64,000 nt of DNA from Branchiostoma floridae (GCF_000003815.2 NC_049988.1:1782678-1846677), one strand, 5' to 3'; shown: positions 1 through 11,984, counted from the first letter of the stretch. The notes: generated by a model from the sequence alone, not told the origin. Translations and numbers: made by a program.

Positions 1-46
1 GGTCTATTTTTCTTTTCTCATATTTTACTTTTCCATTAGGTTAGGC

Positions 47-1045
47 ATGACAGATGCAGGTAAAGTGTCTCCTACTGCTGTTCCCCAGAACTTCAGTGAT
101 GGGTCTCCTACTGGAGATTTATGCGACTGGGATACAAGCAAAACCAAAGACCAGCCAACAGCGAGCAAAGTCAGCTTGGTCAGTCAACCGGAAGCAAACA
201 CTGGTGAGAAACCCTACATGTGTGGGGAGTGTGGCTACAGGACAGCTCTCAAGTCTCGCTTATCCGAACATATGAGAACTCATACCGGTGAAAAACCCTA
301 CAAGTGTGACCAGTGTAACTATTCTGCAGCAAAGAAATCTACTTTGGACCAACATCTAGCCATACACACCGATGAGAAGCCCTATATGTGTGAGGAATGT
401 GGTTACAGGGTAGCTCATAAGTCAAACTTATCCCGACATATAAGAACCCACACAGGGCAAAAACCCTACAAATGTGACCAGTGTGACTATTCTGCAGCAA
501 AGAAATACGCTTTGGACCAACATCTAGCGAAGCACACTGGCGACAAACCCTACATGTGTGAGAAGTGTGGGCACAGGACAGCTGAAAAGGGTGACTTAGT
601 GAAACATATGAGAACTCATACAGGTGAAAAACCCTACAAGTGTGACCAGTGTGACTATTCTACTGGATGGAAATGCACTTTTTCCCGACATCTAGCCAAG
701 CACACTGGTGAGAAGCCCTACATATGTGAGAAGTGTGGGCACAGGACAGTTGAAAAGGGTGACTTAGCGAGACATATGAGAACTCATACCGGTGAAAAAC
801 CCTACAAATGTGACCTGTGTGACTATTCTACTGCACTTAAATGCAATTTGGCCCGACATCTAGCCAAACACACTGGTGAGAAGCCCTACATGTGTAGGGA
901 GTGTGGATACAGGACAGCTCGGAAGTCTCATTTATCCCGACATATGAGAACACACACAGGTGACAAACCCTACAAGTGTGACCGGTGTGACTATTCTGCA
1001 ACAAAGAAATCTGCATTGGTCAACCACTGTAAAACACACCGGTGA
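47..1045 (+). CDS. C2H2 zinc-finger protein with ten fingers (copy 1)
   Basis: Probable nuclear DNA-binding protein. The 332-residue frame has a 60-residue N-terminus without fingers, then ten C2H2 fingers joined by TGEKPY-type linkers. Fingers alternate between two kinds, CGECGYRTA..H..THTG and CDQCDYSA..H..KHTG, which suggests growth by duplication of a two-finger unit. The start ATG lies 7 bases after a good splice acceptor (pyrimidine-rich, ending ttccattag), so a 5' non-coding exon probably lies outside the window. The N-terminus (SPTAVPQNFSDG) is shared with the gene at 39088-40020 on the other strand, so the two are inverted paralogues. The frame ends early through a 2-base loss in the CA run near 1037. 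DNA target and function are unknown. Confidence 0.9.
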   Translation: MTDAGKVSPTAVPQNFSDGSPTGDLCDWDTSKTKDQPTASKVSLVSQPEANTGEKPYMCGECGYRTALKSRLSEHMRTHTGEKPYKCDQCNYSAAKKSTLDQHLAIHTDEKPYMCEECGYRVAHKSNLSRHIRTHTGQKPYKCDQCDYSAAKKYALDQHLAKHTGDKPYMCEKCGHRTAEKGDLVKHMRTHTGEKPYKCDQCDYSTGWKCTFSRHLAKHTGEKPYICEKCGHRTVEKGDLARHMRTHTGEKPYKCDLCDYSTALKCNLARHLAKHTGEKPYMCRECGYRTARKSHLSRHMRTHTGDKPYKCDRCDYSATKKSALVNHCKTHR

Positions 1046-1113
1046 AAAAACATTACATTTGTGAGGAATGTGATTTCGGAACATCTAAGAAAACTCCTTT
1101 ATCCGACAGATAG
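1046..1113 (+). pseudogene. Out-of-frame remnant of an 11th zinc finger
   Basis: Directly after the stop of the zinc-finger gene, the +2 frame continues with a linker-like TGEKHY and a half finger (ICEECDFGTSKK) before a TAG at 1111-1113. Two bases missing from the ACAC run at 1033-1039 explain the shift from the normal H-T-G-E-K linker into the stop at 1043-1045. The remnant lacks the two histidines, so it was already decayed or was broken further afterwards. Confidence 0.7.
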
Positions 1114-1815
1114 GGCTCAAGAACTTTGATTAATGAGGCTTCTAGTGTAGTAAATTATTGCACTGGGAGTGCTATTTAACGCTTATAGTTTATAAGGAAA
1201 AAGCCGAATATGCTTTTAATGTATATAATTTGTTTGGTTTTTTCAAAAAGTTTGGAAGTTGCTACACAAACATCTTTACTTCTTTGCATTAGATTACTGA
1301 CAGGTGTGACATCAGTGGATCTATGGTACATTTGAAGTTTGTTGCGCTTCGGTGCATTTACAGAAAGTTGTTGTGAGTTATTAATCTAATGGAGGGAGAT
1401 GAAATGTCATTCTACAAATCGATGAATCAAAACAAAAATGAAACATCATCAATATTACCTGATTCCGTTAACAACGATACGATTTCTCTTGTGTAAAGTA
1501 ACAGATATTTACAGGGTTCAGTGCATGCATATTGACTATAGGAAATTAAACTCAAGGTGACTACTTGTCTTAGATAAAATTTTATTCGAAATGGTGTCAT
1601 ATCTTCTACTTATTTCTTTCTACGATATAGCTAAGGTATACAATTAGGAAATGAACTATTTCTACAAATTACTCAGTTTCGTGCAAATTTTCTTTTAATA
1701 TGTATCTTTATTCGTTATGGTCGGTATTATCACCCTTCGGAGAAACACGTCACGTTCCTCCTTACCAAAATGCATCTATAAAGAGCTAGCGCTGAATAAT
1801 GTAAATTTTATCTTA
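1114..1815. other. Intergenic, nothing recognised
   Basis: AT-rich sequence downstream of the zinc-finger gene. No frame with family signatures, no tandem repeat and no clear transposon end was seen. Confidence 0.5.
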
Positions 1816-3364
1816 TCACTCTTCATTTGGGACCAAGCACACCACACAGTGTTTAGCTTCTTCGTTTATCCAGAAGCCCTCTACTGCAAAGTTGCTTTTC
1901 TCCGCCAGACGGCGCACCTGATGCTCGCTGTATTTGCAGCTGAAGTTCTGGCCCTCTGACATGTAAAGCCTTTCGCCAGCGAGGAACTATATGGTGAGAC
2001 CAATCTTTCCTAGAATCAAATTATTAAAAACATAAAATGATACAACATATATAAAGTCTTACGGGTACGCCCCCTCATAACAAAACATAATTCATATCAT
2101 CATCTCCTCAGTTAGTGCTACACATTACTTGTACATAATATGTTTCTAACTGCCATTTTTTTTGCGGATTATCTGCCAATTTCTTCAGCATGGTGAAGCC
2201 GGTTGGTTCTATCTTACATTTTAGAAAATCTACCAGGTCAGGAATCGGCATGGGGTGATAAAGACTCGGTCACGTATTTGGCCGCATATTTTCTAACTGC
2301 AGCAGTTTCCAGCTGCAGACCTAGTACATCCAGCAAAAGTTCCATTAAAGAAGGAATCTCAAGAAACCTCAGCAAGTGAAAAAAGGACAGTGTATGCAGA
2401 TAATTTTTTAATTTATTAGGTGGACAAAAAACATGACTCCGCACTGCGTTCATGATCATGCAAAATGATCTTAAACATTGTATCTAAAATGTATTGTAAA
2501 CCCTGGACAGTTAAGTTTTCGAAAACAATACAATTATAGAATGACCTCATTAATTATCATAATTTAGTTATCATTTGCATAAAATTAATATCGTTGTTTA
2601 AATCTTTGCCAAAGCTACGCACATGCCCAAAATAATGAAAATCCGTAGTTCCTGTTTTAGTTACTAAACCTTCACCACCTTGTCCTGACGTTAACATGTA
2701 CCTGTTACCCAAGTATGTGGTATCAAGACCATATCATGTCCTGAACAACAGGCAAATTGACAAAGTAAATTGACAAAAGCAATAGTAGAATATGGTTAAT
2801 TAGGCAAACATTTATTTTGCATATTTTGTTTCATTTTTTACATTTTCTTCAACGCTACTTTCATACGAAAACCCGTCATTCCTTTCTTGAATTTTTCTCT
2901 TAAGATTTCGTTTGCAAAAATGTTTGTAGAAACTTAAGTAACTTCTTTTCGAGCATAAGGTTAATCTAACAATCTGGAATCGTGAGCATACCTGGTTCAG
3001 ACCACGGGATTTCAGACCCAATTAAAAACTTTCCACTGCAGAACCAATGCAAGCTGCTGGGGTCCCAAAATCTAATCATTTTCAGCTTGTGTCACATCCT
3101 ACTAACATATTACATAAGAAATTATTTCATTTTGTGAAAAAATGTGAAATAATAACCTTCATGACAGCCTCTATGAAGGTTATAAAGCGTAGATTTAGGT
3201 CAGTATTAAGCGTGTACACAGTAATACTTACTCAGGTGCACACGTTGATTTGTAGAACTCCTGAGATATTGCTGAACATAGCTGGGCGTGTCCCCGTCAG
3301 CTGGGTTCTCCACAAAATCCACAGTGTCCTCAAACGCCATCCTGTTCATATCCCCATCAAAGTC
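1816..3364 (-). CDS. EgtD-like histidine N-methyltransferase, two visible 3' exons
   Basis: Two exons on the minus strand look like the C-terminal part of the SAM-dependent histidine methyltransferase family (Methyltransf_33, EgtD-like). The upstream exon, 3232-3364, is bounded by acceptor TCAATAG and donor GTAAGT and encodes AFEDTVDFVENP...VQQYLRSSTNQRVHL, resembling the EgtD segment before the final strand. The last exon, 1816-1986, has acceptor CACCATATAG and encodes LAGERLYMSEGQNFSCKYS, then an LAE..F helix and FWINEEAKH, ending in TGA at 1816-1818; the GE...S.KYS pattern is typical of EgtD C-termini. The donor is phase 1 and the last acceptor is phase 0, so an exon is missing between them or the gene is damaged. 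Upstream exons with the SAM-binding motifs were not found. In bacteria EgtD makes hercynine for ergothioneine; the substrate here is unknown. Confidence 0.55.
1987..3231 (-). other. Intron or intergenic sequence with one exon-like open frame
   Basis: Between the two EgtD-like exons, the minus-strand frame at 2238-2370 reads like ordinary protein (FLEIPSLMELLLDVLGLQLE, then VRKYAAKYV) after an acceptor-like CACTTGCTGAG. A second frame further down reads PMPIPDLVDFLKCK. Neither joins the neighbouring exons in phase and I do not recognise a family. It could be the missing exon, a separate small exon or chance. Confidence 0.25.
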
Positions 3365-3589
3365 CTATTGATATGCAGAAAAGGGAAAGTTAGCCTGTTC
3401 AGACCGGATTTTTAAAAAAAATGATGTAATTTTGTTATAATTTTGTTAATATTAATATTAATTCATCCTTTGGACTGTGATTTGTGTAGATGTTATACCA
3501 AATGTCACTCGTTTGACTTCTATATGATGGCTTTAATTTCATTCATGTCAATCCTTTTTGATCCTTGATGTCGGCCTTGGTAGTAGTTC

Positions 3590-3719
3590 ATTTCGAGAAG
3601 TTACTGTTAGAATGTTCAATTTTTGCGCAGGAGTGATTTGGAACAGTTCAATTTTGCATGGGAACGGGTATGGCTGAAATATGCTGTATTTGCTCTCAAG
3701 CAAATGTCGGCCTTTCTAG
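3590..3719 (+). mobile_element. Helitron-like 3' end, fragment 1
   Basis: This copy ends in a 7-bp hairpin (ATTTGCT, loop CTCA, AGCAAAT at 3688-3705), then 10 bases, then CTAG at 3716-3719 followed by T. That is the usual layout of a Helitron 3' end (hairpin, about 10 bases, CTRR, host T). The same end recurs at 4267-4270, 51609-51612 and, inverted, 60335-60338. The left limit is approximate. Confidence 0.6.
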
Positions 3720-4270
3720 TTTAAAATTCAGTTTTGGACTGGGTTGCTTATTATACAAAAGCCCATGTACTGTGAGTATTTCTGGACTATTGTGCAATTT
3801 TAAACAGGGTGTGCTGGGAGATTCTATTCTTTGACGAAGGGGGTATTCTTTTAAATTCATTTTGTGGACTTTGTTGATTATGTCGATGTCCTATTTTAGC
3901 TGATGTATTTTTGGATCGCTCCAATTTACATAGGGGTATAACAGGAAGAGTCGATTCTTGCACAGAGGTTTTTTTTTTTCATATATGGTTTTTGACGGCT
4001 GATGATTCAAAATTCCATTACTTAGCGGAAGTGTTTTTGGAGTCGTCTATTTTAACTTTCTACATGGGGTGCACTAGAAGAGTCCATTCTTGAAGGAGGT
4101 TTTGTAAGATTCATTTTTGCTCATAAGTGTGATTAGTAGTTAGAAGTCATTTTAAGCAGAAGTGTTCCATTTTTGCACATGGGTGATTTTGGAACAGTCT
4201 ATTGTTACATGAGGAGGGAGATGGCTGAAATATGCTGTATTTGCTCTCAAGCAAATGTCGGCCTTTCTAG
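3720..4270 (+). mobile_element. Helitron-like 3' end, fragment 2
   Basis: This second copy abuts the first and ends with the same hairpin and CTAG at 4267-4270. Its body carries the degenerate repeats about 120 bp long (ggaagagtccattcttgcac..., ttttggactg...) that also fill the right half of the longer copy at 49922-51612. Only the 3' part of the element is present. Confidence 0.6.
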
Positions 4271-6165
4271 TTATCAAAATATTCTCGTTTCCATGTAAAT
4301 AATTAGCGTATTGATATTCATTAAATTGTATACAGATAGCCTTTATAAGTGTAGATACATTGTATTTTCGGACACGTTTGTTTCAGGTTTGAGACGCAAA
4401 ACTTTTGTTTTCTTTGTCACCAACTTTATGAAAGGAAACATCATTTGCAAATGTGTCCAACGTGAGCATATTCACGTTGAGATGATCACTGAAGTTCAAT
4501 TTTTACCTTGTAAGATCCAAAAAATCAATAACATAGCAAGTTGTGTTTGTTGTTGAATGTGATATCAAGGGCATAGAGGATTTTGCTGATATTTCCAATG
4601 TTAAAAGTTTTCAGATTTGCAAGATGCTGCATTGGGAATAGCACCTGGAACATCATAGAAGAAATTGAGATGGCACAGAGGGAGAATTACAATGTATCAA
4701 CCATTCAAAGCTGTGCAGCTTAGAAGAGGAGCTACCAAGTCTTTTCAAACATATGTTGTAATGTCAAAGAATTATCAATTGTTCAATAAACTTGAATAAA
4801 CCAGTTACAAAGTCAGGTGGTCATGGTTCATAGGTAATATTCTTATATACTTTTGGTCATCAGATGTCGTAATAGTAGTATTTCCTGGTGAAATGTGATA
4901 GTTTTGATGGCAAATTTAGAATTAGCATGTGCCAAAACCCTTTAGTAGTAAGGTTTGCTGATATTCAATGCTTATGGTCAGAAGGGGTTGACGGATCATC
5001 ATGATTATTGGTATGTAGATAGATTAAGTGATGCTTCTTGTAATTAAATATTAATTATGCAAATCAGAAGCTAATTTGCATAATTGATGTGGAAATTATC
5101 TAAACTATTTCTATTCTGTTATATCAAACATGTGATATTTGTCACTGAGATAGAGAAGAATGTTGATAGGTAATTTTTTATGTGGACTTATATAAGTGAC
5201 AGGTGCCGATGACCTTTGACCTTTTGAGATATGTTACAAATTAGTATTTTTGATTACACATAATCTCGTAACCATGTCTCTAGAATGTCTGCAATAAACT
5301 GTGTTAAGAGAATCTACTACATATTTCCAATATCTGAAATATCTTAGTTATAGGATGAACAATTTATTGATTATCGCTCTTCAAAAAGGGGTCATCTGGA
5401 AATAATTGGCCACTTTTCCAGCTGTGCCATGCTGAAAAAAACTTAATTTTCAGCAGGTTGACCTCACCTGTAGTGAAAGAAAAAGGCAAATAAACACCTT
5501 ATCTTTACTTGATTGCTACAAAATACTACTTGGACTGTGTAGAAAAGAACTTTTGAGTGGCACAATGTTTTTACTTTCTTAATTATTGCTAATTAGAAAT
5601 GTGATTTTCACACCTGGCGCCACACCTGCGGACACCACCCAGCAACTTTAAAGGGCCATATCTCTGGAACGGAAGGTCCGATTTTTGTTCTGTAACTTTT
5701 ATTTTTCATAAATCAACACCCTCTATTAGGGAACACAAATGTTCTGATTCCCCTGGGTACAAAACAATTTACTGGAAACCCTATCATTAGTAGGATTTCC
5801 AGTGCGAAAATGGCCACGATTTTTCATTGATCGCCCTGTATTATCGAAAAAGAACTGGACCTTCTAACTTACCAGATTTGTAGTATGCACTATGGAGACC
5901 TATAGGGGCATGTTCGGGCATGACGCACCCGCCATGACACACGAGTCAGGGGTAGGAGGAACCCCTTACATCCTTGGTCGGAAGTCCTCCTAGGAGACGG
6001 AAACTCCGAATAACAAACCTGCATCTGCTGGGGCCGTCTTACACGTTGCAAACAATTGCCCCTGTAGGACTAAGTGCGCCAGTGGACGAGAGGGTGGTGG
6101 AGAAGGAAGTGCACACCCCTCCTTCACCTTAAAAAGTGCAGGCCAGGCAGACGGGTCGCCTTAAG
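4271..6165. other. Intergenic, no gene recognised
   Basis: About 1.9 kb of AT-rich sequence up to the assembly gap. No frame with domain features, no splice-bounded exon and no tandem array was seen. Confidence 0.5.
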
Positions 6166-6265
6166 NNNNNNNNNNNNNNNNNNNNNNNNNNNNNNNNNNN
6201 NNNNNNNNNNNNNNNNNNNNNNNNNNNNNNNNNNNNNNNNNNNNNNNNNNNNNNNNNNNNNNNNN
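6166..6265. other. Assembly gap (100 N)
   Basis: Exactly 100 N, the usual placeholder for a gap of unknown length. Base composition and texture change across it (AT-rich before, more balanced after), so the join needs checking. Confidence 0.95.
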
Positions 6266-9039
6266 ATCGTCACTTCTCCCAAACCTCAATCCTATCTTCT
6301 CCAAACCTACACTCTACCTGTTCATTCAGGTTCGAACATTCTATTACCTGTGTTCTTGTACGCGCCTGTCAAGTTTTAGACTCCCCGTAAAAGTTGAGTA
6401 ATTGGTGAGCTAGCCAACTGGATGTACTGCTTTATTGAAAGAGGCTCACTGCCTGAACGTTGTGCCAGCCTCGTATACTATTTCCTCTGCATCTGCTGCC
6501 AACAGTCCTGTCGTCTTGTCCTAAAGATGCTTTAGCACCGACACTTTCACTAGGCAGGAAGTTTTACATCATCGGTCTTTTTGGGTAGGACTACCATCTT
6601 ACTGTGTGTAGTTTTAAGCCAATAGGGCCTTTAACTTGCAGTGTTCTTTGATTATTTTCTCTAGATGACCCAGTTCGCCGAAGCTTTTGGGTTGGCTTCC
6701 CTACGTTTTAGTCATGATCTTATGTAATAATCATATCACCGCCCTCTATACTATACTTAGGTGGCTGCAACTTCAACCTCTTTTTTTACGATACTTCATG
6801 TAGCATCGATTCTAGTCTTTTTTTCCCGTTCGCTGCACTTTATCAATCAACTTTTTATTCCCACAAAGTGAGGTCACCGAACTTCCTTCAAATCCTCCCA
6901 AGTACGTCCTAACCATACATTTCAAGGATGGGGACTACTAATTTAAGTTTGGAAAAAATATTCTTACTAGCCCAAGTATCTGGTTGGCCTTCTTCGTTTA
7001 TTCAGAAAAACAATCAGCATCGCAGTCAGTATAAAAACAAACTGAATATCACTGATTTTACAACTTGTGAATACAGAAATATGTGTACATACATTCTGGT
7101 ATCTTCCGGCTACTGGATTGTTTTCATGAAGCTTAAGTTGATCATTTACCGCTAAAGCTTGATTGGGTCAATCAACGTGTTCCGTTCTTGACCTCCGAGC
7201 CCGTATTTGGCCCTCTGATTGTCATTCTCAAATTACTCATTACATTAAATGGTAGCTGCCTAATTTCAAGCAATTTCCCAACTGCATTGATGTCTAGCTG
7301 AAATGCTCCTTAGCAGGGTACACAGAACGATTCATGTTTATAGCGACTCTTCACTGTACCTTTGACTACCTCTGGTAATGTACACAAATGATAAAGTTAG
7401 CCCCAGACTGGCACCTTGAGGAAATCCTCTATTCATTCACTCTACACCATGGAGACATGTGTGCCATTTATATATTTCCTACACCATGTGTCCCTTTATC
7501 TAATAATAAGACGTTATGCGATCACATAAGTAGCCTGCCACTGACTCCATAAACTTCCAACTTCCCTAAAAGTCTAAGCTGAGGTACCTCCATCAAAGTC
7601 CCGATATATACTTCGACCATGCTCTACTGGTTCATATAACTTAACATATTCAAACTTAAACTGTTCCTACCTGTTCGTCAGAGGTATGCAATAGTTAATA
7701 CATTTTTTAAGAAAATGCTCCCTTACTATGGCCACGCTTCTATCTCACCCCGCGTTCCATCGAAGTCTACGTACAGCCATAAGGTATTTTTAGCTTTCCC
7801 AAATTTTCTCTCTCGTGGGTTCGTATTGGAAAAAATTTTCGGGACTTTTCCCAATGAAACAGTTTTATGGAAAACGTTCAGCAGCACTGATCACCTTTCC
7901 TTACCCCGGACCATAATTAAGGTTGCCCATTATCGATGACTTCCTTTTTAATTTTCAGATGTCCATCATTGATGATGACTTCAATGGCGCCGCAGGTGTG
8001 CTCGCAATCCAAAATGCCGATGTGTATGTTTTTCACACATCGGGCAGACAACGGCGGTGCTAGGGTTGGTCCTTGTATTTTCTCCTTCCTTCATGGTCGT
8101 TTCGATTACTTAAATGTGTCTCTATTCTTCAAATGTTCTCATATAACAGTCTTTAGAGAGGAGCACGTCACCGTACATTACTAACCGTGGCAACAGACTC
8201 CCATTACCAATATTGAATGCTACACGCAGTCAGGGACGACTTCCGCGAGTCATAATGCTCAACGCTCTGCATACAGGATGTACAATCTTTCTCGTACCAA
8301 AGTAACATACTGCGTAAGAAAACTGTCGTTTTGTAACATCTGAGGAGACCTATGCCCCCTGTTGACATCCGACTGCACCAATCCAAATGATTCGCCTGAT
8401 CGTCACGTGCCATGGTCCGGACGGAGCGGGAGCTGTCCCCCTCCAATTCACCCATCATGTCCAACTTTTAATTGTGTGTATATACTCTTATAAACGTGTC
8501 GCATAGGAACTGCCATTAACCTTTCAGAAAATAATTATCACCGTGGACTGCAGATCGGTCACTACGGACCACGGGAACAAAAGGTACGCAATTTGGCAAC
8601 TAAAAATTTGGAGGGGGTGCTCCCGCTCGCTTCCCGGACCATCAGGTTGGATGGCGAGGTCCTTAGTTGGGCCTACACACGGTCTGCGAGAGGAAGAAAA
8701 TTGGCTAAAATCTACATCCGGAATCACAGTTCCTGCTCGTCCGTCTACTACCATGGGCAACAAACAAGCCTTGTCTTTTTCGTCCTTTGAGTGCCTTCGA
8801 CATCCATTGGTACACGCCGTCGGAATTCAACAATAACTCCTCGATCTACGGCCTATCCTTCTACCCGGAAAAAGTTCTTTGAGAAAACTACAGCCCACAC
8901 GGGCATATGGCCTCAATATCTACCCAACAGTTAATCGATGTCAGAGATTACTGGATACCTGGCCTACCTTAGACCATAGGTGTTCTTTAGCCTCAGGGTA
9001 CTACACCAGGGCGGCTACACTACCGCAATCAGCCGGCAT
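6266..9039. other. 2.8 kb without recognised genes
   Basis: Open frames here are short and have low-quality composition. None shows a domain, a repeat or splice-bounded exon structure. The sequence looks like unique, decayed DNA that runs into the satellite at its right end. Confidence 0.45.
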
Positions 9040-10560
9040 ACTTACCAGCGTAGTTCGGCTACGCCGTCAGGTCGGCCGCTGGCATCCTTACTCGAGTAGC
9101 CCTGCTATATATATATATATATATATATATGTTCCGCAGGCCTATCTCGGCGTCCTTGTAGTCCCATGCCTGCATACTTGAAAGAGTAGCCCTGCTATAC
9201 TGCCAAGTCGGTCCCGGACCAATCTCGGAGTCCTTGTAGTGTCAAGGCCTGAGTAGTTACTTGTGTAGCTCCGGTACAGCCCGAGTCGGCCCCGGGCCGA
9301 TCTTGGCTTCTTTTCGTCCCCAGGTCTGCACCCTATTAGTGTGGTCCCACTACAGACCAAGTCGGTCCCTGGCCAGCCTCGGCGTCTTTGCGACCGCAGG
9401 CCTGCATACGTAGTATTAGATGGTAACCTACTGCATTCCCGAGTCAGCCCCGTGCCGATCCCTGCTTCCTAGCCGGCCCCAGGCCTGCATACTTACCCGT
9501 GTAGCTTTGCTACATTCCCGAGTCGGCCCCTTGCCTACATGCTCCGCAGTGCAGCCTTGCTACCTTCCCGAGTCGGCGCCTAACCAGACTCGTCTTCCAT
9601 GCGGCTCCATGCCAACATGCTACGCAGTGTAGCCTTGCTACATTCCCGAGTCGGCGCCTAACCAGACTCGTCTTCCATGCGGCTCCATGCCTACATGCTG
9701 CGCAGTGTAGCCTTGCTACTTTCCCGAGTCGGCCGCTGGCCGTTCTCGGTGTTACTGCGGTCCGAGGCCTGCATACTTACCAGTGCAGCCTACTATATTC
9801 CCGAGTAGGCGCCTTGCCAGACCCGGCTTCCATGCGGCTCCATGCCTACATGCTCGGCTACACAACAGTGCAGCCTACTACATTCCCGAGTCGGCACATT
9901 GCCAGACCCGGCTTCCATGCGGCTCCATGCGTACATGCTCGGCTACATAACAGTGCAGCCTACTACATTCCCGAGTCGGCGTCTAGCCAGACTCGCCTTC
10001 CATACGGCTCCATGCCTACATGCCCGCTACCTTCCCGAGTCGGCCGCTGGTCGTTCTCGGTGTTACTGCGGTGCCAGGCCTGCATACTTAACAGTGCAGC
10101 CTACTAAATTTCCGAGCCGGCGCCTTGCCAGACTCGGCTTCCATGCGGCTCCATGCCTACATGCTCCGCAGTGTAACATCGCTACCTTCCCGAGTCGGCC
10201 GCTGGCCGTTCTCGGTGTTACTGCGGTCCTCAGCCTGCATACTTACCAATTCAGCCTACTGCATTCCCGAGTCGGCGCCTTGCCAGACTCGGCTTCCATA
10301 CGGCTCCATGCCTACATGCTACACAGTGTAAACATCGCTACCTTTCCGAGTCGGCCGCTGGCCGTTCTCGGTGTTACTGTTGTCCCAAGCCTGCATACTT
10401 ACCAGTTTAGCCTACTACATTCCCGAGTCGGCGCCTTGCCAGACTCGGCTTCCATGTGGCTCCATGCCTACATGCTCTGAAAATTTGTGGCCTTGCTACC
10501 TCCCCGAGTCGGCCCCTAGACGTTCTCGGTAGTACTACGGCCGCCCCAGGCCGGAGCAAA
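9040..10560 (+). repeat. Satellite of about 78-bp monomers with 155-bp dimer order
   Basis: About 20 copies of a GC-rich unit anchored on ttcccgagtcggc recur every 76-84 bp (for example 9643, 9721, 9798, 9882, 9966, 10108, 10187, 10263, 10342, 10419). The left copies (9040-9440) are very divergent. From about 10108 two monomer types alternate: A (gccttgccagactcggcttcc) and B (cgctggccgttctcggtgttac). The A-to-A distance is 155-156 bp, a higher-order dimer. Long open frames in this block are by-products of the repeat. An AT microsatellite interrupts an early copy at 9104-9130. Confidence 0.85.
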
Positions 10561-10859
10561 TCGCCTACGTAGTCCAGCCACGCTACAGGGTTTGCCGGTT
10601 TTGTTACCCTTGCGGTGTCGGTTGGTGGCTCCCATTTTAGACCGTCATACATACCAGCACTTCACAATTTCCAAGCTACTGGCAACTCGTGGTCCTTCTC
10701 ACGGAGGAGGCGTCTAAAGCAACTTAAAAATACAAACAAGAGTTCACGGGTATCAAGAAAACACAAAGGTTAGGTAGCCCCTCGAACTGAAGAAACTGAA
10801 AAGAAAACGCAGACCCCAAAATGGAACCTGCCATAAAAATGGAATGGCAACTGCGAGTC

Positions 10860-11070
10860 TACAACATGAATGTTTCCCACGGAAACGCGAGCCTCGTGGC
10901 TGCACAACAAAGCATGTGCACCAGCGTCCCTCCGTTGTAAAATACAAAACTCACTGAGACAAATGGAATTACATCCATACGACGCAAGCAACGTGGTTAC
11001 ACAACACAAAAATATGCACCCGCTTCCATTACAAAGAAATATAAACTCAACGAGACAAAACTGACCAAAA
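10860..11070. repeat. Two degenerate tandem copies of about 85 bp
   Basis: Two diverged copies follow each other: one with gtggctgcacaacaaa...caaaactcactgagacaaa, the other with gtggttacacaacacaaa...ataaactcaacgagacaaa. No gene was seen in 10561-11228 otherwise. Confidence 0.5.
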
Positions 11071-11228
11071 CCAAAAGAGGCTTCTAATGGGAACGGGGGA
11101 TGGACATGTAGACTGGACGTCATCGTCGTGCCTCTGCCGAAGCTCCCCCGGACCTGGCGCCCGCCGCTCCGCACAGCTCTCTTGACAGCCAACGCCGGTT
11201 TTGACAAACTGGTAGAGGAACCTAATAG

Positions 11229-11984
11229 GATAAAGGGCCGCTTCTATTGTCTAGATTCAGGGATTGGATAGCCTCATGCAGTGAAGACGATGTCGCATTC
11301 CTATATAGAATCCAAAGTGTTTCACTGTTTGGACCACTCATGAGACTATACAACACTTCAATTAAGAATGGGGACGGAGTTTGGATGGTGCTACTGCCCA
11401 TATTCTCTCAGTCCAAAAAGAAGAACTACTGGATCGAGGCACTCGCACACGTGGTCAACATGACAGCTGCTTGGCCAATTGCCATCAGGAAAATGGTACA
11501 GCAGAACTGTTCAGTCAGTGTAGAGGGTAGAGAAGGACATAACATTGCATGTGATGAGTTTATGGAAACACACATTGTGAAACCTTTAAAACAGTACTGT
11601 TCTGGACAAACCACACTGAAGACCCTACAGAAACTGAATGTAAACCTACAGATTGTTGGTAGCGCAAGAGCCTGTTACAAGTCCAAAGGTGGTTTTGACA
11701 TCCACAACACAAAACGTCACAGTGAGCCAGCACCGCTTCTAGATCAGATCTTTGTCTGTCTTTTCTGTTTAAAGGAGCAGTTTTTCAAGTACGACCCTGA
11801 GCGTCGCAAGGCCAAAGTCTATCCCATCACAGACAGTCAGAAGTTTGTCCCGAATGATCGATGTGATGTCTACAGTAAGGGGTGTGAAAAGGTTAAGGCA
11901 AACTTCAAAAGAAAAATGTTTGACATATTTCCAAACAGACGAAGGGTACCCTCTGTTTTCAGGGAAAATGTGCCTACATTGTAA
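11229..11984 (+). CDS. DUF6589-domain protein, 3' terminal exon
   Basis: The open frame runs from just after an in-frame TAG at 11226-11228 to TAA at 11982-11984. It matches my recollection of the C-terminal half of DUF6589: a helix followed by NGDG (about 30 residues in), then KKKNYWIEALAH, then EGREGHNIACDEFMETHIVK and a C-terminal helical part. No convincing ATG opens the frame; the best start is a splice acceptor (tctagattcag) giving an exon from 11261, so this is probably the last exon of a longer gene. DUF6589 has no established function, and in animals it often occurs in lineage-specific, repeat-associated expansions. The final residues are basic (PNRRRVPSVF). Upstream exons were not found between the satellite and this exon. 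Confidence 0.65.
   Translation, partial: DKGPLLLSRFRDWIASCSEDDVAFLYRIQSVSLFGPLMRLYNTSIKNGDGVWMVLLPIFSQSKKKNYWIEALAHVVNMTAAWPIAIRKMVQQNCSVSVEGREGHNIACDEFMETHIVKPLKQYCSGQTTLKTLQKLNVNLQIVGSARACYKSKGGFDIHNTKRHSEPAPLLDQIFVCLFCLKEQFFKYDPERRKAKVYPITDSQKFVPNDRCDVYSKGCEKVKANFKRKMFDIFPNRRRVPSVFRENVPTL

Noticed and set aside
2238-2459. Minus-strand frame that reads like ordinary protein
   Set aside because: Not called as a gene because it joins neither neighbouring exon in phase and matches no family I know; noted as a low-confidence feature.
9420-10652. Several open frames of 70-212 codons
   Set aside because: Products of the GC-rich 78-bp satellite; the same peptide repeats in several frames.
10770-11207. 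145-codon minus-strand frame rich in Cys, Phe and Ser
   Set aside because: Overlaps a degenerate tandem repeat, no domain, composition typical of non-coding antisense.
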